From assembly GCA_040954595.2 (NCBI GenBank), contig CM082583.2, forward strand, positions 1,364,001-1,428,000: DNA of 64,000 bases, in the 5' to 3' direction. Below, piece after piece: positions 11,701-22,690 of this stretch (the first letter of the stretch is position 1; each line of letters starts with the position of its first letter). The notes under the pieces are model-generated. The model made no database searches, was not told the DNA's origin, and saw only the letters and a list, made by a program, of their open reading frames with translations. The position numbers and the translations under genes are program-made. Source of the DNA: Balanoglossus misakiensis. Its lineage: Eukaryota; Hemichordata.

Positions 11701-13799
11701 GTGCACATAAAAAGAATTAAATACAAAGATAATATTCATTCATGACAAAATACAGTCATTACCCTTAGCAAGTGAAACAAGATGTAAATAAAAACAGAAA
11801 GGTACTTACTTCCATTTGTGTTCATCGAGCAGATCTATTTGGCCTGAATTCACAGTCATTGCTCTGCGGAGGTTTCTGTAGCTGTCACCAGCTAGGAACA
11901 AATTCCAAACAACCGTGTTTTCAACACTGTTAGGTTGTTCAACGTTGAGGATCTGGAAGGTTGATTTCATTGAGCCACCTCCGTGATCACCACCAACTTT
12001 AATCCAGATCTCATTTGCAGGGATACCCTTGTGTGAAACAAGCTTTGATGTACTAGTCAAATAAAAAGAAATCAACAAATTTATGAGACACATTTTCTGA
12101 AAGCAACTTTATATTGTAGGTAAAATGCTTTCAATGAGTCGTTCAAAAATGGGCACCTGTGAAATATTTTAAGGTCTATTGATTTTCATGAAACATGTGT
12201 TTTGCTGACTAAACTATTGTACATTATGCATTATGAGTATGGACTTCATGCAATAACATGTACCTTCACAGTATCAATTTCGCCTACCTTCGTAATTTCC
12301 TCAATGTTGACCAAGTGATATCAAGGTCGGTTTTCAAAAGTAACCCAGCACCAGGTGGTGCGTTAGCTGCTATGCCGAGTGATTCCAGAATCGATTCCTT
12401 ATTTTCTTTGCCCATCCTTTTGAAGTCAGCACCAGCTTGTATAGTGGAGGAATCGCCTCCACCACTGACTGTCTCTCTTACTTCTTTCAAACTCTTCGAC
12501 CTCTCTATTAATGTATATTTACTACAGTCCTGGCTTGTTATACGCGGTTTGGTTATTTTTGCCATGATTAAAGGCTGCAAAGTAAATGATAGAATTTCCT
12601 TCTTTACAGTGTTTTTAAACATGATATAGTTTTGCTATCCTTTATGTATCAATGATTGGGTTTGACTAGCAATATAATTTTGACATACACACAGTGACAT
12701 GATTTCAAAGGTAAATCTTGAAACTGCTTTTTAAACGGATCTCATACTCACTTGTCCCCCTGTCTTAAATCTAACGGTGTTGTCCTCTGCCATGCTCATA
12801 TTTTCTTTCAGAATTCTGGTAGCCAGGACCTCAAACTCTCTGTATTCTCTGAACTGATGCATTCTATCCAGAATTGTAGCAGTAGCTGTGGTAGTTGACT
12901 GTAGTGGCGAAGTTTGCTCTGTTGCTTCATGATCTTAGACTATTTTACAATAGTCGTGGTCGCGATATAATGGCAATGAAAATTTGCATTGCTGCATATG
13001 TACAGATAACTCTTCCAGGGGCATATGAGAGGTGCACCCATACATGACATTGTCACAAGATACAACAAGGGATGACAAGACATTTGTAACTACAATTGGA
13101 ACACTAACAATTGATGACACAGATATAGGAACACGACAAACTGGACATGTATGAGACGGAGACTGTACACGCCACTCACATAGACATTCACAACAGAAAG
13201 TATGGGGCCCCTCACATAAAACCTGTAAACAGCTATCTGTGACACTTTTACAAATCGGACATTCAAAGTCTTTTGATACAGGGCTCTTGAACCTCTCATG
13301 GCTCAGTTCCAGTTCATGGCGAAACCGTTTGCTTGCTCTTAAGCGTGCACTGTTACACAACGCCTATGTGTCTTGTCGCTTCCTTTCGTCTTCTAATTCA
13401 ACGGTCTTGCTGGTTTCTCCATCCTGTAAGCCCTTTGGCACGTTTACATATTTTGACCGTCCTTTCAATTGCCTTTTCCTGCCACCCTTACACAACACAG
13501 AACACACAGTACACCCTCCTATCCATAATCCTGGTGTGTTTTGTCCAGTCAAATACTTTTATCTTGGTGGCATATGATCTACCAACAATCTTTGCCTTCT
13601 TGTGTTGTTCAGACACTCGCTTACAATCCTTACATATGAAATTAGGGTGAATGGTTTCACAATCATCATCGAGGTTGACACCAAAGCCCTCGACAATTTC
13701 TGGTGTTTTCTCATACCTGGTGTTGTTCGATAGCTTCTCTGCACAAATTCGGCATCGTTTTGAAACTAAATTTCGATGAAACTCTATATTTCTGTACAT
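8777..13799 (-). pseudogene. RAG1-like DDE transposase gene (RAG1/Transib/N-RAG-TP group), core intact, N-terminus interrupted
   Basis: Multi-exon gene read on the minus strand. Exons I can place: 13799-12752 (N-terminal zinc/RING block), 12574-12288, 12052-11810, 11693-11613, 11510-11308, 10991-10605, 10496-10350, 9922-9739 and 9087-8777 (stop). The core matches the RAG1 plan. First Asp is in KVGGDHGGGS and second Asp in ITSDYEYLC. A GLSGASGKYFCLWC motif corresponds to RAG1's CxxC zinc pair, and H-x4-H (PKLHLLECHV) to its HxxxxH pair. The catalytic Glu is in LFSEQGIESTHHRMN. NNCIRKPLFNIPL, LHISLGIF and AFVGNH lie between. Known family role: cut-and-paste DNA cleavage and joining. Core exons are open and spliceable with one doubtful junction. 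The N-terminal block has one frameshift and two in-frame stops, hence 'pseudogene'. No RAG2-like (kelch) partner is seen. Confidence 0.82.
12752..13799 (-). other. RAG1-type N-terminal zinc module plus RING/ZFA block, with breaks
   Basis: From an ATG at 13799 the frame reads KRCRICAEKLSNNTRYEK, then IHPNFICKDCKRV, then FDWTKHTR ... VYCVFC. This is the same order of CxxC / HPxxxCxxC / WxxHT...CxxC as the RAG1 zinc-dimerisation region. The reading frame shifts at about 13490-13510 into a basic stretch (CKGGRKRQLKGR), as in RAG1. After a TAG at about 13364 comes a RING finger (FECPICK ... HTFCCECL ... HTCPVCRVPI) and a C2H2-like finger (CTSHMPLEELSVHMQQC). A TAA at about 12934 lies in frame, and the same frame continues to RFKTGGQ and a GTGAGT donor at 12751. 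In vertebrate RAG1 the RING part is a ubiquitin ligase. Small introns could in principle remove the stops; decay is the simpler reading. Confidence 0.75.
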
Positions 13800-14457
13800 G
13801 GTGACGCGAGCCGACCGCACAGACGTCAAACTTCAAAAGTGGCGCACTTTTTTCTGTTTACACCGGTAGACGCCGTGTCCATAGCGACAGGGACATAATA
13901 GAACACAACACATGTATACGTCACACGCATACCACACATAGAGTAGGGCTTCTCACTTCCGCGTACTTCGAGAAAATACGCCAGAATAATACAAAATCCG
14001 ACGACACAAAACTCACATAAAACGATTAATAAATAGACAACAATCATGAAAAAACTTGTCTGTTGCAGTTGCAATGCGATTATTATTTCAAAATCTGCAT
14101 CGAAAAATACATTACAGTTCGAATCTCACCAAAATATGATCGCCGCCATATTAGAACTGCGCGGCCACGCATTGCGACCATTAATCGCTCGCTACTCACA
14201 AATGGTCGCACAGTTTTTCATGCCACTGCCTCCTGGGAAGGATAGATGGTTAGTGAATCCTGTGGATACGTTCATTTTTCCCGCAAGTTCAAGCGATTCT
14301 TCACCAATCCAAGGAAATTGTACCGATTCTGAGGCATGCCGAACGAAGTCTCGTAAATTACCACAAATTCTCGCTCTATTGTAATTCTCGTTCTGTTTGT
14401 TGTTTGTTATTTCTTTCCTCAAACCAAATCCCATTAGTCTAACACGGGGAATCGCAT
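13800..14457. other. 5' flank of the RAG1-like gene
   Basis: Unique sequence upstream of the RAG1-like start, more GC-rich than the satellite around it. Open frames of 80-112 codons occur on both strands (for example 14046-14384, with a CxxC near its start) but show no domain I recognise and no splice structure. The last 30 bases or so before the G-run at 14464 look like a diverged satellite tail, so the island boundary is soft, about 14430-14458. Confidence 0.4.
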
Positions 14458-16509
14458 GTGTGTAGGGGGGGGGGGGAAACAGAGTGGTTCAATACTACAT
14501 TTATTATATATCAGCTAATTTTCGACAATCATCTAAAATGTAAATCATTTTTTCATATTTGGATATCTGATGATGTATGAAATTTCCATTATATGTAAAA
14601 ATGGTGCTGATTATAAAAAATGCACTCTGATTTAATACAAAATTGCGTTTTATTCGTTTTTGCACCAAAAAGGTCATTTTTAGGCAAAACATTCTTTATT
14701 TTTTTAATTCGGTGACCTGATCATATATAAACAATTGCTTGTATGTTAAAAGTTTTTATGACTTTTAAAAGCAGTGACACTGGCGGCATTCAACACGAAA
14801 ATAACAATTTTAGCCACAATTTGGTCAAAATGGTAAATTTTTGAAAATTACAAAAAAATACCTGTTTTCTACATTTTCGGAAATCTGATGGAGTATAGAA
14901 TGCTCTTCGTATATATATATCGATACAAATTCCACAAAAATCGGCCAATTTGGCTCACTGCAGACAAAATTGCGTTTTACCAAATTTTCCTTGAAAATGT
15001 CATTTTTAGAAGAAAAAAAAAAAAAAACCTTTGTTCTTCGAATTTGGTGCCCTGATCATATATGACAGGTTGATTATATGTTAAAACTTTCGACCACTCC
15101 AAAAATGCAGAGATATTGACGGAATTCAAGAAAAAATAGCCATTTTGGCCATATTTTGACAAAAATGGTAAATTTATAAAAAATCATAAAAAATTAACTC
15201 TTTTCTTCATTTTCGGAAATATTATGGAGCATGAAGTGTCGTTCTCTTGTAAAAAGTGCTGCAAATTCCAGAAAAGGCGGTATAATTTGAATCACCCAAG
15301 ACAAAATTACCATTTTCGACTTTTTTTCGAAATATTGTCTTTTTTTCAAAATAAATTAGAATAAATTCTTTTCTTAGTTTCAAACGGGTAGAGATACTTT
15401 CCACACGGGTTTTCTAACATTGAATTCCCATTCATCAACTCAGATTTCCTACAGCATAAGTCGGCTAAAACCCTGACACTCTAGAGCAGAAACAGTTGCA
15501 CACTGGTAACGTTGAACAAGTCGATTTTTCTACGGCCTGGCTCGGCTAAATCTCCGTCACAATATGACAGACACTAGCGTACGTTAGCAACGGTGATCAA
15601 GTCAGATTTTCTACGGCATGGCTTGGATAAAGCCCCGGCACTCTAGAGCAGAAACACGCGTACAGAGACCACGTTGATCAAGTCTGATCTCCTACGGCTT
15701 GGCTCGACTAAAACCCCGGCACACTATGACAGACACTAGCGTTCGTTAGCAACGTTGATCAAGACAGATTTCCTACGGCATGGCTTGGCTAAAGCCCTGG
15801 CACTCTAGAGCAGAAACACGCGTACAGAGACCACGTTGATCTACTCACATTTCCTTCGGCCTGGCACGGCTGATGCCCCGGCACTATATATAGGACACAG
15901 ACTGGCGTAAGTTAACAACGTTAATCACGTCGGGTTTCCTACGGCCTGGCTCAGCTGAAGCCCCGGCACTCTAGAGCAGAAACAGGCGTACATTGACCAC
16001 GTTGATCAAGTCAGATTTCCTACGGCGTGACTCGGCTGGTGCACCGGCTCTATATGACACAGACTGGCGTAAGTTATCAACGGTGATTACGTCGGATTTC
16101 CTACGGCCTGGTTTAGCTGAAGCCCTGGCACTTTAGAGCGGAAACACGCGTACATTGACCACGATGATCAAGTCAGATCTCCTACGGCCTGGCTCGACTA
16201 AAACCCCGGCACACCATGACTGACACTACCGTTCGTTAGCAACGGTGATCAAGTCGGATTTCCTTCGGCCTGGCTCTGCAAAAGACCCGACACTCTAGTA
16301 CAAAGACGTTGGCTAAGTCGGGCAAACCGAAGAGGGAAAGTCACAGCTGTTCAACACTTGACATTTGTTCGGGTAGGACTGCATTATTGCCTGTCAATTT
16401 ATAGAGAAAGCCCGAATTTAACCAGGGCGTTTCAAACACCGACGTTAGTTGGGGGCACGGCCTGCAGTACTGCCGGGTAAGCTGACATCGGCGTACCGCA
16501 TATAATGTA

Positions 16510-18552
16510 GGGGGGGGGGGGAAACAGAACGGTTCAATACTACATTTATTAGATATCAGCTAATTTTGGACAATCATCTAAAATCTAAATCATTTTTTCA
16601 TATTTGGATATCTGATGATGTATGAAATTTCCATTATATGTAAAAATGGTGCTGATTTTAAAAAATGCACTCTGATTTAATACAAAATTGCGTTTTATTC
16701 GTTTTTGCACCAAAAAGGTCATTTTTAGGCAAAACATTCTTTATTTTTTTAATTCGATTACCTGATCATATATAAAGAATTGCTTGTATGTTAAAAGTTT
16801 TTATGACTTTTAAAAGCAGTGACACTGGCGGCATTCAACACGAAAATAACAATTTTAGCCACAATTTGGTCAAAATGGTAAATTTTTGAAAATTACAAAA
16901 AATACCTGTTTTCTACATTTTCGGAAATCTGATGGAGTATAGAATGCTCTTCGTAAGTATATATCGATACAAATTCACAAAAGACCGTCTAATTTAGCTC
17001 ACTGCAGACAAATTGCGTTTTACCAAATTTTCCTTGAAAATGTCATTTTTAGAAGAAAAAAAAGAAAAAAACCTTTGTTCTTCGAATTTGGTGCCCTGAT
17101 CATATATGACATGTTGATTGTATGTTAAAACTTTCGATCACTCCAAAAATGCAGAGATATTGACGGAATTCAAGAAAAAATAGCCATTTTGGCCATATTT
17201 TGACAAAAATGGTAAATTTTTAAAAAATCATAAAAAATTAACTCTTTTCTTCATTTTCGGAAATATTATGGAGCATGAAGTGTCGTTCTCTTGTAAAAAG
17301 TGCTGCAAATTCCAGAAAAGGCGGTATAATTTGAATCACCCAAGACAAATTTACCATTTTCGACTTTTTTCGAAAAATTGTCTTTTTTACAAAATAAATA
17401 AGAATAAATTCTTTTCTTAGTTTCAAACGGGTAGAGATACTTTCCACACGGGTTTTCTAACATTGAATTCCCGTTCATCAGCTCAGATTTCCTACAGCAT
17501 TAGTCGGCTAAAACCCTGACACTCTAGAGCAGAAACAGTTGTACACTGGTAACGTTGAACAAGTCGATTTTTCTACGGCCTGGCTCGGCAAAATCTCCGT
17601 CACAATATGACAGACACTAGCGTACGATAGCAACGGTGATCAAGTCAGATTTTCTACGGCATGGCTTGGATAAAGCCCCGGCACTCTAGAGCAGAAACAC
17701 GCGTACAAAGACCACGTTGATCTACTCACATTTCCTTCGGCCTGGCACGGCTGATGCCCCGGCACTATATATAGGACACAGGCTGGCGTAAGTTAACAAC
17801 GGTAATCACGTCGGGTTTCCTACGGCCTGGCTCAGCTGAAGCCCCGGCACTCTAGAGCAGAAACACGCGTACAGAGACCACGTTGATCAAGTCTGATCTC
17901 CTACGGCTTGGCTCGACTAAAACCCCGGCACACTATGACAGACACTAGTGTTCGTTAGCAACGTTGATCAAGTCGGGTTTCCTACGGCCTGGCTCAGCTG
18001 AAGCCCCGGCACTCTAGAGCAGAAACAGGCGTACATTGATCACGTTGATCAAATCAGATTTCCTACGGCGTGACTCGGCTGGTGCACCGGCTCTTTATGA
18101 CACAGACTGGCGTAAGTTATCAACGGTGATTACGTCAGATATCCTACGGCCTGGTTTAGCTGAAGCCCCGGCACTTTAGAGCGGAAACACGCGTACATTG
18201 ACCACGATGATCAAGTCAGATCTCCTACGGCCTGGCTCGACTAAAACCCCGGCACACCATGACAGACACTAGCGTTCGTTAGCAACGGTGATCAAGTCGG
18301 ATTTCCTTCGGCCTGGCTCTGCAAAAGATCCGACACTCTAGTGCAAAGACGTTGGCTAAGTCGGGCAAACCGAAGAGGGAAAGTCACAGCGGGTCAACAC
18401 TCGACATTTGTTCGGGTAGGACTGCATTATTACCTGTCAATTTATAGAGAAAGCCCGAATTTAACCAGGGCGTTTCAAACACCGGCGTTAGTTGGGGGCA
18501 CGGCCTGCAGTACTGCCGGGTAAGCTGACATCGCCGTACCGCATATTATGTA
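16510..18552. repeat. Representative satellite unit (three-tier structure)
   Basis: A clean example of the unit. (1) 16510-16521 G-run, then about 950 bp of AT-rich sequence made of three diverged monomers of about 320-345 bp. They share landmarks such as TTTTCGGAAAT.TGATGGAG, CTGATCATATAT and TTGTATGTTAA. (2) About 870 bp of 81-bp monomers that largely alternate between an ACTCTAGAGCAGAAACACGC form and an ACTATGACAGACACTAGCG form, both carrying a CCTACGGC core and a GATCAAGTC start. (3) A tail of about 200 bp (AAGTCGGGCAAACCGAAG ... CGGCGTACCGCAT) leading into the next G-run. Confidence 0.88.
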
Positions 18553-20191
18553 GGGGGGGGGGGGAAACAGAACGGTTCAATACTAAATTTATTAGAAATC
18601 AGCTAATTTTGGACAATCATCTAAAATCTAAATCATTTTTTCATATTTGGATATCTGATGATGTATGAAATTTCCATTATATGTAAAAATGGTGCTGATT
18701 ATAAAAAATGCACTCTGAATGAGCTGATTTAATACAAAATTGCGTTTTATTCGTTTTTGCACCAAAAAGGTCATTTTTAGGCAAAACATTCTTTATTTTT
18801 TTTAATTCGATTACCTGATCATATATAAAGAATTGCTTGTATGTTAAAAGTTTTTATGACTTTTAAAAGCAGTGACACTGGCGGCATTCAACACGAAAAT
18901 ACCAATTTTAGCCACAATTTGGTCAAATAGGTAAATTTTTGAAAATTACAAAAAATACCTGTTTTGTATATTTTCGGCAATCTGATGGAGTATAGAATGC
19001 TCTTCGTATGTTTATATCGATACAAATTCCAAAAAAGACCGTCTAATTTGGCTCACTGCAGACAAAATTGCGTTTTACCAAATTTTCCTTGAAAATGTTA
19101 TTTTTAGAAAAAAAAATAAAAAAAACCTTTGTTCTTCGAATTTGGTGCCCTGATCATATATGACATGTTGATTGTATGTTAAAACTCTCGACCACTCCAA
19201 AAATGCAGAGATATTGACGGAATTCAAGAAAAAATAGCCATTTTGGCCATATTTTGACAAAAATGGTAAATTTTTAAAAAATCATAAAAAATAAACTCTT
19301 TTCTTCATTTTCGGAAATATTATGGAGCATGATATGTCGTTCTCTTGTAAAAAGTGCTGCAAATTCCAGAAAAGGCGGTATAATTTGAATCACCCAAGAC
19401 AAAATTACCATTTTCGACTTTTTTTCGAAAAATTGTCTTTTTTACAAAATAAATAAGAATAAATTCTTTTCTTAGTTTCAAACGGGTAGAGATACTTTCC
19501 ACACGGGTTTTCTAACATTGAATTCGCGTTCATCAACTCAGATTTCCTACAGCATAAGTCGGCTAAAATCCTGACACTCTAGAGCAGAAACAGTTGCACA
19601 CTGGTAACGTTGAACAAGTCGATTTTTCTACGGCCTGGCTCGGCTAAATCTCCGTCACAATATGACAGACACTAGCGTACGTTAGCAACGTTGATCAAGT
19701 CAGATTTCCTACGGCCTGGTTTAGCTGAAGCCCCGGCACTTTAGAGCGGAAACACGCGTACAGAGACCACGTTGATCAAGTCTGATCTCCTACGGCTTGG
19801 CTCGACTAAAATCCCGGCACACTATGACAGACACTAGCGTTCGTTAGCAACGTTGATCAAGTCAGATTTCCTACGGCCTGGTTTAGCTGAAGCCCCGGCA
19901 CTTTAGAGCGGAAACACGCGTACATTGACCACGATGATCAAGTCAGATCTCCTACGGCCTGGCTCGACTAAAACCCCGGCACACCATGACAGACACTAGC
20001 GTTCGTTAGCAACGGTGATCAAGTCGGATTTCCTTCGGCCTGGCTCTGCAAAAGACCCGACACTCTAGTACAAAGACGTCGGCTAAGTCGGGCAAACCGA
20101 AGAGGGAAAGTCACAGCGGGTCAACACTCGACATTTGTTCGGGTAGGACTGCATTATTGCCTGTCAATTTATAGAGAAAGCCCGAATTTAA

Positions 20192-20987
20192 GATGGGTCC
20201 CTGGGATCTTTTTGCTCGTTGCTATGGGCCTTTGCAGGACATTACACCCCGATTTGGACTAAGCCGTTTTCAGAGTCTAACAAGGGGCTGGTAACTAGTT
20301 GAAAATCTGCACGATTGTGAGCGCGCGCCCCCTGACGCCATTGATATGCAAATTAGCTAGGTCAAATTTCAAAAGCCTAAGGCTTTTTATTCCGTGACCT
20401 CAAAAACGAACTTGAGACGTATTCATTAGTTGCTTGAACCAGGGAAGATCGTGACGGATTTTGTTTTCGAATATTATCGTTGTATCCTACGATTTCAGCA
20501 TACCCGTACCACACCTGAAAAAGTCATCGATTTTGGGTGTTTTTGGACGCACTCTTCCACCGGTATCGCTTCTTAGCACGACGAAAACCGAAAAAAACGA
20601 TCCGTCACACTGTGCGGAAGTGCGTTCTCAACAAGCAGGTCAAATTTGACTGGCGTACGTGGCCTATGAAAAAAGCCTTAGGGATTTTCGTGAACGGTAC
20701 AAAATCTCTGTGTACAAAACATTGGATTTTAAGCGTTCGATCCAGTTACTGTGGTTACAGGACGCGCACGCTATCGCTGACCGCTGCTTTGCCGTATTAG
20801 CGTGGCGGCCTATGGCCGGGCGGTAGCTGCCGTAAACATACTCGGACAGGGGGTGTGCACACAATCGTGTGTATTTTTAACTAGAAACAAGCCCCTTGTC
20901 GGACGTTCATAACGGTTTCGATCAAAATTGAGTGTAGTGTCCTATAAAGGCCCATAGCAACGGGTAAAAAGATCCCAGGGACACATC
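20192..20987. mobile_element. 796-bp TTAA-flanked non-autonomous DNA transposon, copy 1
   Basis: Interrupts a satellite tail exactly: uninterrupted units read GCCCGAATTTAACCAGGGCG, and here TTAA is present on both sides (20188-20191 and 20988-20991). The ends are inverted repeats, GATGGGTCCCTGGGATC on the left against GATGTGTCCCTGGGATC read inward from the right. Imperfect pairing extends about 140 bp (both arms contain ACAAGGGGCT and CACGATTGTG). No transposase is encoded, so it must have been mobilised in trans. TTAA duplications are typical of piggyBac and Kolobok superfamilies. The terminal bases do not settle which. Confidence 0.9.
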
Positions 20988-22664
20988 TTAACCAGGGCGT
21001 TTCAAACACCGACGTTAGTTGGGGGCACGGCCTGCAGTACTGCCGGGTAAGCTGACATCGGCGTACCGCATATAATGTATGGGGGGGGGGGGGAGAAACA
21101 GAACGGTTCAATACTACATTTATTAGATATCAGCTAATTTTGGACAATCATCTAAATCATTTTTTCATATTTGGATATCTGATGATGTATGAAATTTCCA
21201 TTATATGTAAAAATGGTGCTGATTATAAAAAATGCACTCTGATTTAATACAAAATTTCGTTTTATTCGTTTTTGCACCAAAAAGGTCATTTTTAGGCAAA
21301 ACATTCTTTATTTTATTAATTCGGTGACCTGATCATATATAAACAATTGCTTGTATGTTAAAAGTGTTTATGACTTTTAAAAGCAGTGACACTGGCGGCA
21401 TTTAACACGAAAATAACAATTTTAGCCACAATTTGGTCAAAATGGTAAATTTTTGAAAATTACAAAAAATACCTTTTTCTACATTTTCGGAAATCTGATG
21501 GAGTATAGAATGCTCTTCGTATGTAAATATCGATACAAATTCCACAAAAGACAGTCTAATTTGGCTCACTGCAGACAAAATTGCATGTTATCAAATTTTG
21601 CTTGAAAACGTCATTTTTAGAAAAAAAAATAAAAAAACCTTTGTTCTTCGAATTTGGTGCCCTGATCATATATGACATGTTGATTGTATGTTAAAACTTT
21701 CGACCACTCCAAAAATGTAGAGATAGTGACGAAATTCAAGAAAAAATAGCCATTTTGGCCATATTTTGTCAAAAATGGTAAATTTTTAAAAAATCATAAA
21801 AAATTAATTCTTTTCTTCATTTTCGGAAATATTATGGAGCATGAAGTGTCGTTCTCTTGTAAAAAGTGCTGCAAATTCCAGAAAAGGCGGTATAATTTGA
21901 ATCACCCAAGACAAAATTACCATTTTCGACTTTTTTCGAAAAATTGTCTTTTTTACAAAATAAATAAGAATAAATTCTTTTCTTAGTTTCAAACGGGTAG
22001 AGATACTTTCCACACGGGTTTTCTAACATTGAATTCCCGTTCATCAGCTCAGATTTCCTACAGCATTAGTCGGCTAAAACCCTGACACTCTAGAGCAGAA
22101 ACAGTTGCACACTGGTAACGTTGAACAAGTCGATTTTTCTACGGCCTGGCTCGTCTAAATCTCCGTCACAATATGACAGACACTAGCGTACGTTAGCAAC
22201 GATGATCAAGTCAGATTTTCTACGGCAGGGCTTGGATAAAGCCCCGGCACTCTAGAGCAGAAAAACGCGTACAGAGACCACGTTGATCAAGTCTGATCTC
22301 CTACGGCTTGGCTCGACTAAAACCCCGGCACACTATGACAGACACTAGCGTTCGTTAGCAACGTTGATCAAGTCAGTTTTCCTACGGCATGGCTTGGCTA
22401 AAGCCCTGGCACTCTAGAGCAGAAACACGCGTACAGAGACCACGTTGATCTACTAACATTTCCTTTGGCCTGGCACGGCTGATGCCCTGGCACTATATAT
22501 CGGACACAGACTGGCGTAAGTTAACAACGGTAATCACATCGGGTTTCCTACGGCCTGGCTCAGCTGAAGCCCCGGCACTCTAGAGCAGAAACAGGCGTAC
22601 ATTGACCACGTTGATCAAGTCAGATTTCCTACGGCGTGACTCGGCTGGTGCACCGGCTCTATAT

Positions 22665-22690
22665 CACTCGCCCCGATCGCCAAATATGGA
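22665..22690. repeat. Left terminal inverted repeat of the 8.1-kb element
   Basis: Starts CACTCGCCCCGATCGCC and is identical over 26 bp to the reverse complement of 30771-30796. Just inside both ends a TGAATATTCAT motif recurs. Confidence 0.93.

Larger units (their letters stand above)
14458..22664. repeat. Composite satellite array, block 2a
   Basis: Same satellite as block 1, in the same orientation. G-run landmarks lie at 14464, 16510, 18553 and 21081. Spacings are 2046, 2043 and 2528 bp; the last includes a 796-bp TTAA element and shrinks to about 1728 bp without it. Units differ by single bases and by gain or loss of whole 81-bp monomers. The block is cut at 22664 by the 8.1-kb element and resumes, in phase, at 30802. 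Confidence 0.95.

Noticed and set aside
14046-14434. Possible second gene (RAG2-like partner) upstream of the RAG1-like gene
   Set aside because: Short frames on both strands with no kelch repeats or PHD-type Cys/His pattern.
17395-17445. CENP-B-box-like sequence (TTAGTTTCAAACGGG) in each satellite unit
   Set aside because: One mismatch to the nine fixed positions of the box; a near match is expected by chance about every other unit-length, so it is not evidence of a centromere.
17238-17478. Repeated minus-strand frame with KEFILIYF-like sequence in the AT-rich satellite part (also 15222, 19320, 21804, 32013, 33936, 37243)
   Set aside because: Open only because the satellite monomer is AT-rich; present in many units with truncations and no sign of selection.
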